Shown: positions 8,293 through 17,700 of the stretch, piece after piece | How the letters are laid out: each line of letters begins with the position of its first letter | Position numbering within the stretch: the stretch's first letter is position 1 | Assembly (NCBI GenBank): GCA_036128855.1 | Contig: JAYYPW010000011.1 | Location: 60,856 to 124,855, forward strand | Reading direction: 5' to 3' | Source of the DNA: JAYYPW01 sp036128855 | GTDB taxonomy: Bacteria > Pseudomonadota > Gammaproteobacteria > Comchoanobacterales > Comchoanobacteraceae | DNA length: 64,000 bases | The notes under the pieces: generated by a model | Database searches by the model: none | What the model saw: the letters and a program-made list of their open reading frames with translations, nothing else | What the model was told of the DNA's origin: nothing | Position numbers and translations under genes: made by a program

Positions 8293-10458
8293 TCACTGTA
8301 TGGGAACTAGCTTTGCATATTCAGCTACAAGCCATTTTACTCCCTGGCTTTCAAACCGAACCTGTATCCTGGCCTCTGGTCCCTGGCCCTCGTAACTAAG
8401 TATTACACCACTTCCAAAGGTTGGGTGCATAACTGGTTGGCCTAGTTTCCATTTACTGGATTGACTCACGTATTTACTAGTCTGGCTCTGGGAGGTGTTT
8501 TGTGGGCGATTGAAAAATGTTAGGTATTGCTTCGGTATCTCTTGTAGGAAGCGCGATGGGCGTTGATAATTCTCTTGATTATAAATACGGCGATATTCTG
8601 CATGTGTTATATGTAGTATTTGTCTGGCTCGTGTCATGCCCACATAACATAGTCGTCTTTCTTCTTCAATTTCTCGTCCATCATAAATGGCCATTTTGTG
8701 TGGGAAAAGACCTTCTTCCATGCCTGTTAAAAATACACAATCAAACTCTAGTCCCTTTGCGGCATGTAGTGTCATAAGCTGGACGCACTGATCTGCATGT
8801 TTTTCTTTTGCATTTGGGTTGCGGGCGTCTAGAGTAACATCTGCTATAAACTGAGCGGCAGCAAGTAAAGAATTTTCTTGGGGGTTTTGTTGGCTGAATT
8901 GACTAATTGCATTACATAGTTCTTGTAGGTTTTCCAGTTTGTTTTTTGCCTGCTCTGGCTCATTTTTTTGTTGATAAGCAATTAGATCGCTTGCTTGTAG
9001 TATGTATTCGAACCACTCACCCAGGTCTGTACTCTTGCCTTTTTCATGTAATTGGTGAATTTTTTCTAAGAAATTTTTCAATGCATTTTGTGCGCGGCTG
9101 GACAGAGCATACTGTACGTTGTTTAAACAAGTGAGGCTTGCTTGCCATAAGCTGAGGTCTTGCTGTCTTGATATTTCACGTATTTTATCGAGAGTAGAGG
9201 GGCCTATGCCTCTGGTTGGCGTGTTAATAATCCGCTCGTACGCTTGGTTGTCATCAAAATTAGTCGCTAATCGGAGGTATGCAAGAGCATCTTTAATCTC
9301 AGCGCGTTCGAAAAAGCGTAAGCCTCCGTAAATAATATAGGGGATATTGGCTCGGCTGAGATGTTCTTCTAGTACTCGAGATTGTGCGTTGGATCGATAT
9401 AAAATTGCATGATCGCCGTGTTTGATTGACTTTTGGCAGTTGTGTTGGATTGTATCTATTATATACCTAGCTTCTTCATTTTCATTGTAGGCTGTGTATA
9501 CGAGGACTTTATCACCTGGATCCTGGTCGGTCCATAAATTTTTCCCTAAGCGTTTTGTATTGTTAGATATCAGTCCATTCGCTGCGTTTAGAATGCTTGC
9601 GCTCGAGCGATAATTCTGTTCAAGTCGGGTTGTTTGTACACTAGGGAAATGTTCATTAAACTGTAGTATGTTATCAACTTTTGCTCCGCGCCAGCTATAG
9701 ATTGATTGATCGTCATCTCCCACAACCGTAATATAGTTTTGTGCACCATGTAATAGATGTACTAATTCATACTGTAGCCGATTAGTGTCTTGAAACTCGT
9801 CGATAAGTATATGGCGAAATTGGTCTTGTAGGCGCCGTCGTAGTGGGTCATTAGTTTTTAATGTCTCTACAACCTGTAGAATAAGTTCATCAAAATCTAT
9901 GAGGTGGCTTTTTTGACAGTTTTGCTCATATGCTTGGTATACGTTTTGCAAAGTTTGGGCATAAGTGTCAGGTAGGTCGTCTACTTGGTTTGCACGTAGG
10001 CCTTTTTCTTTTTGTTGGCTGATAAAATAGAGTGTTTTTCTGGGAGGGTAAACTTTGTCGTCTAGCTTCATTTCTCTTTGAATAGACTTTATCAATCGGA
10101 GTTGGTCATCTGTATCTATGACTTGAAACTGTGCTGCGACTGCAAAATCTTTATGATACATGCGAAGGAGTCTATGGCAAATGCTATGAAAAGTTCCAAG
10201 CCACATGCCAGATACTGCATTGTGTAATAGTTGTTCAACACGATCTTTAATCGCATTAGCCGCTTTATTAGTAAATGTGACGGCTAATATTTGATAGGTG
10301 GGTATTTGTAGTTGATGATGTAGCCAGGCTATGCGGTGTACTAAAACCCTGGTTTTACCACTGCCAGCCCCTGCGATGATCAGCTGGTGAGCAGGCGGGC
10401 AGGTTACGGCTCTTTTTTGTTCGTCATTTAATTGATGCGTGAGATCTTCAGGGTTCAT
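8293..10458 (-). CDS. uvrD: DNA helicase II, UvrD
   Basis: Superfamily 1A 3'-5' helicase of nucleotide excision and mismatch repair. The 721 residues closely match UvrD length. Motifs seen: Q-motif region LNDEQKRAV, Walker A AGAGSGKTR near residue 30, TFTNKAA, Walker B ILIDEFQDTN, GDDDQSIYSWRGA, LEQNYRSS, LYRSNAQSRVLEE, MTLHAAKGLEF, EEERRLCYVGMTRA. The C-terminus ends with a short Tudor-like basic/aromatic segment (GQPVMHPTFGSGVIL) typical of UvrD. Divergent from ftsQ across about 117 bases. Confidence 0.97.
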   Translation of the reverse strand: MNPEDLTHQLNDEQKRAVTCPPAHQLIIAGAGSGKTRVLVHRIAWLHHQLQIPTYQILAVTFTNKAANAIKDRVEQLLHNAVSGMWLGTFHSICHRLLRMYHKDFAVAAQFQVIDTDDQLRLIKSIQREMKLDDKVYPPRKTLYFISQQKEKGLRANQVDDLPDTYAQTLQNVYQAYEQNCQKSHLIDFDELILQVVETLKTNDPLRRRLQDQFRHILIDEFQDTNRLQYELVHLLHGAQNYITVVGDDDQSIYSWRGAKVDNILQFNEHFPSVQTTRLEQNYRSSASILNAANGLISNNTKRLGKNLWTDQDPGDKVLVYTAYNENEEARYIIDTIQHNCQKSIKHGDHAILYRSNAQSRVLEEHLSRANIPYIIYGGLRFFERAEIKDALAYLRLATNFDDNQAYERIINTPTRGIGPSTLDKIREISRQQDLSLWQASLTCLNNVQYALSSRAQNALKNFLEKIHQLHEKGKSTDLGEWFEYILQASDLIAYQQKNEPEQAKNKLENLQELCNAISQFSQQNPQENSLLAAAQFIADVTLDARNPNAKEKHADQCVQLMTLHAAKGLEFDCVFLTGMEEGLFPHKMAIYDGREIEEERRLCYVGMTRARQILHITHAEYRRIYNQENYQRPSRFLQEIPKQYLTFFNRPQNTSQSQTSKYVSQSSKWKLGQPVMHPTFGSGVILSYEGQGPEARIQVRFESQGVKWLVAEYAKLVPIQ

Positions 10459-10575
10459 TTCTAATACTGTAAAATGACTATTTTAGCATGAATTTAAATC
10501 AAGCGAAACACATGCAGATGCTTGCACTGCTTTGGTCATCGCAGTATGCTACTAAAATTGGGGAAAGAGTATGCT

Positions 10576-11268
10576 ATGCGTACGTTACAGAAAACTTGGT
10601 CTATTATCAGTGCTCTGGTGGGAATCTGGATATTTTTGAATTTATCTTTTTTGGCACCCGTGCGCACGGTTATGATTGAGGGTCAACTGCGCGATATAGA
10701 TACTCATGCTTTGCAGTTATCTATTGAAGACTGGACGGGGTTGCACATGTTTTGGCAAACTCGACCGTTGGAGCAGGCGTTAGAAAATAATCCTTGGGTA
10801 GAGAAAGCTAGTGTGAAACGTCGTTTTCCTGATCAGATTTCAGTATACTTACAAACACGCACAGCGATAATGCGCTGGGCAGATAATCAATATTTGATGG
10901 ATAACCACGGGCATGTCATGGCTACATCCACGCCATCACATCTGTCTGCATTACCTGTTGTCTATGCTTCGCCAGATGCTCATAAACAACTATTTGTAAT
11001 TTGGGAGCAATTACGTGCCTCGAAAAATGGTTGGTATAAACATGTTACTAAAATAACCTGTTCTGAATTTGGAGATTTTGAACTAGTTTTTAATAATAGA
11101 ATTAAGGTTAAATTAGGAAATAAACATTTGTCAGAGCGTTTACATCTGTTTATGCGTGTTGGTAATTTATGGCAAGTTTTACAAGACCAGCAAAACCATG
11201 TCTTTGATATGCGTTATCAAGGCTCATTCAGCCACCAAGCAGATAAAGAGAGAATTTATAAAGATTAA
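10576..11268 (+). CDS. ftsQ: Cell division protein FtsQ
   Basis: Bitopic inner-membrane protein linking the FtsBL subcomplex to the divisome. The start at 10576 (MRTLQKTW) was chosen because GGGGAAAGAG lies about 8 bases upstream; longer frames begin at TTG 10522 or ATG 10546 without a ribosome site. The 230 residues have one membrane helix at about 8-28, a POTRA domain beginning VRTVMIEGQL at about 30-100 with NNPWVEKASVKRRFPD, and the beta domain with WADNQYLMDNHGHVM. Low sequence conservation is normal for FtsQ; identity rests on architecture and on ftsA and ftsZ following. Confidence 0.92.
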   Translation: MRTLQKTWSIISALVGIWIFLNLSFLAPVRTVMIEGQLRDIDTHALQLSIEDWTGLHMFWQTRPLEQALENNPWVEKASVKRRFPDQISVYLQTRTAIMRWADNQYLMDNHGHVMATSTPSHLSALPVVYASPDAHKQLFVIWEQLRASKNGWYKHVTKITCSEFGDFELVFNNRIKVKLGNKHLSERLHLFMRVGNLWQVLQDQQNHVFDMRYQGSFSHQADKERIYKD

Positions 11269-11356
11269 ATTACGCTTATTTTTGTTTCTTAACAGAAAAA
11301 TCTTGATTGCTTACTTGCGTTGCCCGTTTTTTTATAACACAATGTATCGGAATTAA

Positions 11357-12589
11357 ATGGGGTCAAATATGTCGCGTGCAGATTATTTCGCGTGTCTAGA
11401 TATAGGGACAACGAAGCTAAGTCTCTTAATTGCTCGTCCGAGTGGTGATGAGGCTACTGAAATAGAAGTTCTCACACATGCAACAGTACCATGCTCAGGT
11501 CTTTCACGTGGCATGGTTGTTGATATCGAGGCGACAGTCCGCGCAATCCGACAAGCAATCACTCAGATTCAAGAGGATTCTGACTATATAGTTAGCCAGG
11601 TTGTTGTCGGTGTTTCAGGTAATCACGTACATGCAATACATTCACATGGTATTGTACCGATAAGCAATCAAGAAGTACAAAAGATTGATGTAGAGAGGGT
11701 TATTGAGGCTGCGAAAGCTGTTGCTATACCTTCCAATCAGTCAATTCTTCATGTTTTACCACAAGAGTTTGTAGTAGATGATCAAGCTGGAGTCCAAAAA
11801 CCTATAGGGATGTCTGGGGTAAGACTGGAAGCTCGTGTGTTGATGGTGACCTGTGCAGATAGTGCCTTACAGAACATTGTGAAATGTGTTGAACGTTGTG
11901 GACTGCATATTCAGCAAGTCGTTTTACAACATCTTGCAGAAAGTAACTGTACTTTATCTACGGATGAAAAAGATCTGGGGGTTTGTGTCTTAGATATTGG
12001 TGGCGGCACAACCAATATGACTGTATTTACACAAGGTTTTATTAGGCACGTTGCAGTCATTCCTGTAGCAGGTGAGCATGTTACAAATGACATTGCTATG
12101 GCACTACGTACGCCACCAAAGTTTGCCGAAGAGGTTAAATTAAATCACGGAGGTATGGGTCCAGCTTACTCAGGGTCTGCCGATTTTGTTGAAGTAGAAA
12201 ATCTTGCAGGATCTATACCGCGACGAGTTGCAAAAAGTACGCTGGTTGAAGTTATTGAAGCACGTTATCAGGAAATTTTTTATTTTGTCGAAAAGGAATT
12301 ACGCAAGCACGGTCTTGAGTCGGAGATTGCGGGTGGTTTTGTCATAACTGGTGGTGCAGCTTCCTTACCAGGGGTGCAGCATCTAGCGCAAGATGCTTTC
12401 GAAGCTACAGTACGTATAGCTAAACCAACTACATCAGGTTGTCCTGCATCTTTACAAGAAGCCAAATATACCACTCTCTTAGGTTTATTTTTGCAAGGTT
12501 GTAAAAGTCATGCTAATATGCAATTTGGTCAGGGTGGAATGGTGCAAAAGCTTTGGCGTAAGGTTAAAAACTGGTTGGAATGCCTTTGA
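11357..12589 (+). CDS. ftsA: Cell division protein FtsA
   Basis: Actin-like ATPase that tethers FtsZ filaments to the membrane. Motifs: phosphate 1 CLDIGTTKLSLLIA near residue 15, phosphate 2 VCVLDIGGGTTNMTVF near 210, adenosine motif VITGGAASLPGV near 330. The SHS2 (1C) domain lies at about 90-165. The C-terminus KLWRKVKNWLECL is the amphipathic membrane-targeting helix. The ATG at 11369 (MSRADYF) is an equally good start, with GGGG upstream. An 88-base gap separates it from ftsQ and 47 bases from ftsZ. Length of 410 residues is normal. Confidence 0.97.
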   Translation: MGSNMSRADYFACLDIGTTKLSLLIARPSGDEATEIEVLTHATVPCSGLSRGMVVDIEATVRAIRQAITQIQEDSDYIVSQVVVGVSGNHVHAIHSHGIVPISNQEVQKIDVERVIEAAKAVAIPSNQSILHVLPQEFVVDDQAGVQKPIGMSGVRLEARVLMVTCADSALQNIVKCVERCGLHIQQVVLQHLAESNCTLSTDEKDLGVCVLDIGGGTTNMTVFTQGFIRHVAVIPVAGEHVTNDIAMALRTPPKFAEEVKLNHGGMGPAYSGSADFVEVENLAGSIPRRVAKSTLVEVIEARYQEIFYFVEKELRKHGLESEIAGGFVITGGAASLPGVQHLAQDAFEATVRIAKPTTSGCPASLQEAKYTTLLGLFLQGCKSHANMQFGQGGMVQKLWRKVKNWLECL

Positions 12590-12636
12590 TGGCTATAAAA
12601 TAATTTATTTGAATGAAACTTTAGAGGAGAGAATCT

Positions 12637-13830
12637 ATGTCATTAGGGTTAGGTGAAGAAAATCAACAGGTTGCAAATATAAAGGTCATTGGTGTTGGTG
12701 GCGGTGGCTCCAATGCGATAGACCATATGATCAGTGAGAATGTGACTGGAGTCACGTTTTTATGTGCGAATACAGACTTACAAGCACTACAACGTTCTAA
12801 TGCGCATATGAACCTGCAATTAGGTGAAGAGATTACTAAAGGGCTAGGTGCTGGTGCTGATCCAGAAGTAGGGCGCCAGGCTGCATGCGAGACTCGAGAG
12901 CAGGTGAAACAAGCGATCGAAGGTGCTGATATGCTATTTATTACTGCTGGTATGGGTGGTGGAACTGGTACCGGTGGTGCGCCTGTTATTTCCGAGATTG
13001 CAAGAGAAATGGGTATTCTTACTGTTGCTGTGGTAACAAAACCATTCCTATTTGAGGGTAAGAAGCGTATGGAATATGCTGAAGATGGTATAAATGAGCT
13101 TACCAAGCATGTGGATTCACTTATTATCATACCTAACAATAAACTATTAAGTGTCCTAGGAAAAACAGTCACTCTCCTGAGTGCATTTCGTGCCGCAAAT
13201 ACAGTTTTACAAGGTGCTGTTCAAGGTATCTCAAACTTGATTACACAGCCAGGTTTAATCAATGTCGACTTCGCAGACGTGAGAACAGTTATGTCTGAAA
13301 TGGGCATGGCTATGATGGGTACTGGTCATGCTAAAGGTGAGGATCGTGCTAAAAGTGCCGCAGAAGCAGCAATATCCTCTCCATTGCTAGAAGATGTAGA
13401 TCTATCGGGTGCAAAAGGTGTCCTTGTTAATATTACTGCAGGTTCCGATATGTCTATTGGGGAATTTGAAATTGTTGGTGATACAATCCGTTCTTTCACC
13501 TCAGAGTCTGCCACTGTTGTTGTTGGAACAGCCATTGAGCCAGAAATGGCCGATGAGATGAAGGTCACAGTTGTTGTTACTGGTTTAGATAAAAGTGCAC
13601 CAGCGACACAACAAAATGCCAGCTTTAGAGATAAACTCTCTGCACTGAAGAAGCAAGAGTCGAGTTCATCAAGATTAGGTGGTTCTGATTGGCGATCTTT
13701 TGATAGACCAACTATTTCACGCATACAAAATCCAAGTACTGGGAGACCAAAAGAAGAGGCGACAACTGAAGATTCAAATAAATATTTAGATATTCCAGCG
13801 TTCTTGAGACGACAAGATAATGAAGAATAA
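12637..13830 (+). CDS. ftsZ: Cell division GTPase FtsZ
   Basis: Tubulin-like GTPase forming the Z ring. Signature GGGTGTGGAPV near residue 107, N-terminal IKVIGVGGGGSNAIDHM, and the T7 loop NVDFADVRTVM needed for GTP hydrolysis. A disordered linker of about 55 residues (320-375) leads to the conserved C-terminal peptide LDIPAFLRRQ that binds FtsA and ZipA. AGGAGA precedes the ATG. The 3' end overlaps lpxC by 11 bases, which indicates coupling. Length of 397 residues is normal. Confidence 0.99.
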   Translation: MSLGLGEENQQVANIKVIGVGGGGSNAIDHMISENVTGVTFLCANTDLQALQRSNAHMNLQLGEEITKGLGAGADPEVGRQAACETREQVKQAIEGADMLFITAGMGGGTGTGGAPVISEIAREMGILTVAVVTKPFLFEGKKRMEYAEDGINELTKHVDSLIIIPNNKLLSVLGKTVTLLSAFRAANTVLQGAVQGISNLITQPGLINVDFADVRTVMSEMGMAMMGTGHAKGEDRAKSAAEAAISSPLLEDVDLSGAKGVLVNITAGSDMSIGEFEIVGDTIRSFTSESATVVVGTAIEPEMADEMKVTVVVTGLDKSAPATQQNASFRDKLSALKKQESSSSRLGGSDWRSFDRPTISRIQNPSTGRPKEEATTEDSNKYLDIPAFLRRQDNEE

Positions 13831-14707
13831 ACAGAATCCCTTTTCTGAGCAACAAAAAACCATACGTTACCCGGTTGAAGTATCAGGTGTAGGCTTACAT
13901 ACTGGCCAACTAATTCTCATGCGTATTCTACCCGCTGACTCTAATCATGGAATCGTCTTTCGTCGAGTAGATCATGCTTCTCCAGTAAATATACCCGCAC
14001 ATATGGCATACGTAGGGTGTACTAAGTTATGTACTACTCTAGAGAATGGAGGGCAACGGGTTGCTACTGTTGAGCACTTTTTATCCGCTGCTCGTGGGTT
14101 AGGTCTCGATAATTTATTAGTTGAAATCAATGGACCTGAGATACCGATTATGGATGGTAGTGCGGCACCGTTTGTATTTGTTTTACAGTCTGCAGGTGTA
14201 ATTGAGCAGCAAGTTTCACGTCATTATATAGTAATTAAAGAGGCTATAGAGGTGAAAGATCCTAAATCAGGTGCTTTTTGTCGCCTACGACCTTATCAAG
14301 GTTTTAAATTAGACTTTAATATTCGCTTCGACCACCCAAGTTTTACATCTACAAACCAAACTGCTTCATTAGACATGTTTCAAGGCTCTTATATGATTGA
14401 TATTAGCCGGGCTAGAACTTTCGGTTTTATTGAGCAAATAGAGTATCTGAAAAAGAATCAACTGGCCCGTGGTGCGAGTTTAAAAAATGCAATTGGATTA
14501 GATTCTGAAAAGGTATTGAATCAAGAAGGTCTTCGGTATCACGATGAATGTGTTAAGCATAAAATTTTAGATGCTGTTGGCGATTTGTCTCTTTTAGGCC
14601 CCTCAATAATTGGGGCATTTGAAGGATTTTGTTCAGGACATAAGATGAACAAAATGCTGTTAGATAGAATAATGACTCAAAGTTATGCTTGGGATGAAGT
14701 TGCCTGA
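13820..14707 (+). CDS. lpxC: UDP-3-O-acyl-N-acetylglucosamine deacetylase LpxC
   Basis: First committed, zinc-dependent step of lipid A synthesis, cytoplasmic; shows that the cell makes a lipopolysaccharide outer membrane. Zinc ligands are visible as His86 (TVEHFLSA), His247 and Asp251 (HKILDAVGD), and the catalytic His as His274 (SGHKMN). Also GVGLHTG and IPIMDGSAAPF. Length of 295 residues is slightly short of the usual ~305 but no domain is missing. It starts inside the end of ftsZ, the order usual in gammaproteobacteria. Confidence 0.98.
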   Translation: MKNKQNPFSEQQKTIRYPVEVSGVGLHTGQLILMRILPADSNHGIVFRRVDHASPVNIPAHMAYVGCTKLCTTLENGGQRVATVEHFLSAARGLGLDNLLVEINGPEIPIMDGSAAPFVFVLQSAGVIEQQVSRHYIVIKEAIEVKDPKSGAFCRLRPYQGFKLDFNIRFDHPSFTSTNQTASLDMFQGSYMIDISRARTFGFIEQIEYLKKNQLARGASLKNAIGLDSEKVLNQEGLRYHDECVKHKILDAVGDLSLLGPSIIGAFEGFCSGHKMNKMLLDRIMTQSYAWDEVA

Positions 14708-14737
14708 TAAATTAGTATCACCTTTGTATTGTACCCT

Positions 14738-14762
14738 TAGCTATCTTTATTATAGATAACTA
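14738..14762. terminator. Possible weak bidirectional terminator between lpxC and the convergent membrane-protein gene
   Basis: An imperfect AT-rich inverted repeat, TAG-c-TATCT, loop, AGATA-a-CTA, lies midway between the two convergent stop codons. The stem is weak and lacks a clear T run, so the call rests mainly on position. Confidence 0.25.
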
Positions 14763-14780
14763 GAACCTGTATAAACTTAG

Positions 14781-17700
14781 TTATGCTAAAAGACTAGTTT
14801 GTAGTGTGCTGTGCGAGGTGTTCTCATGGTGGTTTACTTGACTTGCCCTCTTTGGGTTTTTATGTAGAGATTGATACGCTATTGCTTGTTGTTTTTTATT
14901 ATATCTTTGGATGTTTGTTTGATTCTTTTCGTTACTAGATATTCGATTCCATAGTAACTGTATATGCTTGTACATTTTTTTAGTACAAGAGAATACTTGG
15001 TATATTGAATGCTGTATAGCAACGTAGCATATTTTACTGTACTGTAATCCTCCTGCGTGGATTGTGCTTAGTATTGGCAAGATTGCATTTCTCCATATGC
15101 TATGAACAAGCTCTTTTAGTAGATAGATTGGAAATACAAGAAGCGATTCAATTATACTATGGCTTATAAAAATTATGCTAGAGCATAGTAGTTTTACACT
15201 TTCGTAAATGAGAAAAATAGTGGCAATTGGTAAATTTCTGCTTAAACCCAGTAAATGACTTCCAAGTTTTATAGTGAACTCTTTTATGAATTGAGGTGCC
15301 GTTTTGTATGTATTAATGTTATAAGTTTTCCATTTCACCGTATTTTTAAAATGCAGTGTCTGTGTCGCTAAAGAGATGATGAAATTGTTTATGATGTTTA
15401 ATATATAAAGGGGAATATCAAGTAGTAATGCTAGGGGGTCAACGATAGTCCATTGTATTTTTATTGGAAAAATAGCCTGCAAAAGCTCTAATGGTAATGA
15501 AAGTATGAGATGGATTAGTTCAATGCAGTGTTCGATAGTCAGGATGGTGCTATTTTTTGGTTGGATTTTTTCAGGTTTTTTATTATTGCAACATATATCG
15601 TTAAGGTGGGTTATAACTTTACTGTCAACGTTTTTGTATAATAAACCTTGTTTAACAAGTAATAAGCTTAACAAAGGGAAAGCTATTTCTCTTCTTAAGT
15701 CTATTATATGTTTTTGATTTGTATCATTTTGTAATGCCGCGAATTGTTTTTGTGCAATTTGAGGTAGATTAGAAAAGTCTAGGTTAACCCATTTTTCTAA
15801 GCGTTTCTTATACGCATCAGCACTCTGGCAGGGTTCTTTGCCAAATTCCGTAGTATCTTCTACATAATCACCAAAAGGATTTCTGGCCATATTAAATATA
15901 ATATTCTTCTTTGCGTTCTCAAAGCAGATTAGATCTATGTTTTGTGGGTCATCTTGCTCCAATTCTTCTATTTTTAGGAGGTAATTATGGATGTCTGATA
16001 GGCTGAAATAACCAGGTGTTTTTAAGAAAGAGATATTTTCTGTATCTAATGTACTGATCTCATTACTCACTAGGCACTCAAGTGCTGCGCAAGCAGCGAT
16101 AAATTTATGGTTTAATTCGCTAATATTTAATGATATTAGTTTATTACAAATTGTTCGGTCATTTATATCAATGCCATACTTTTCTAAATGTTTAGCACAT
16201 TCTTTAAAATAAGCTGCAGGATACCTATCAATATCATCCGCATCAATAGCTTTTAACCATTGATCGTTTTCAAAAACTATCCCGCTAATGTTGGAGGTGA
16301 ACCCTTTGTGATAGAGTTCTACGATAGTTTGGTCCCGATGTAGTTTGCTTAAAGAGTGCTCCTGGATGATAGGAAGTATTCTTTCAACTACCCAAAACTC
16401 TATATCAAAGTCTGTATGGTTTTCACTGAATAGATGGGTGTGTTGCTGTGGAGATACAAAGATGCTTATTGCATTGTGATAATGTACATTCTGTTCTTCT
16501 CTAATAACATTTAATGCATTTTTCATGTGTACTAGGGCATGTTCTAATTCATACTTTACTGTTTTATCTTGATTGTCGAGTATTTTTTGTAGCCATAGAG
16601 GTTTTGGAATCTCTCCTTTAAACCAAAGTGTTAACGAATGTATATGTTCTTGTAATGTGGTGTGGAATTTTTTTTGTATGCTGTATTCAATAGGTAATTG
16701 GTTACCAAAATGGTATGCCGTTAAATCAGATACACTACGTAGATTTATATTACAAAGGTATTGAGTTAGCCCACGAGAACAGGACTTGAAAGTGAAGAGT
16801 AACCCAAAAAAGTCTCTTTTAAGGCTAGAAAGGAACTGATCTTTTTGGGCAAGACTTATATTCTCATTATTTATTTTCTCTAAGTAACAATCCCAGCTTT
16901 GTATCACTTTAGCCCATATGGGGAATAAAGCATGGTTATCTTCGCTGGCCTCTTCGCGCGACATTTTTTCTTGTATCTGATTTATCAGGTATTCTCTTGC
17001 CGAAACCTCTTTGCAAGCACTTTCTGTCTCTTGGAAGATGGACTGTCTATATTTAAATTCTTCAATATTCGATTTTAGATAAGTTTGACGAAAGTCCTCA
17101 TGTAAACTAGTTGGTGTATTAAAGTGGGTGAGTAATTTGTCAAAAACACGCATCAATGTACTGCGCATCCAATTTTCACAGGCAGTCTGGTTAGATGGGA
17201 TTTCAGGTAGAATAGATTCTATTGAGCTATTTTCCATCGACTTATTTATAAACTCATGATTAAACTGTAATGGCGATTGTTTATGGTTAGCTATTTTCTT
17301 TATCTCTAGATATTTGTCTAAAAATGGTTTCCATGTTTTGTCACAAAACTCATCGATAGAGTTCACTTTACCATCGGTTAGGTGAAACTCTATGGGAGTG
17401 GTTCTTATTTGTTTTATAACGTTTTGTAGTGCTTTTTTCTGTGTTTTCTGAGTAGAGATTTCTGATAAATATTTGTGTAGTGGCGGTATGATTTTACTGA
17501 TGCTCAGTAGTATGCTGTTTCTTGGGTCAGCGCCAATTAAATACTGGATAAAAATTGGAAAACCTTTGTAAACTTTTTTAGGTAAAGTTAATAGAGCAGT
17601 GAGTGTTGCTCTCATGTTTTCAACTCGAATAAGAAAGTTACGGTTGAAGAGGTTAATGAGATTGGTGACTATACATTGGCATAAGCTGTAAGTAGTAATG

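Noticed and set aside
10522..10575. Longer ftsQ start at TTG 10522 or ATG 10546
   Set aside because: No ribosome site, while GGGGAAAGAG lies properly before ATG 10576 and the membrane helix then starts near residue 8.
12663..13724. Minus-strand frames inside ftsZ
   Set aside because: Antisense shadows of ftsZ, with no start signal of their own.
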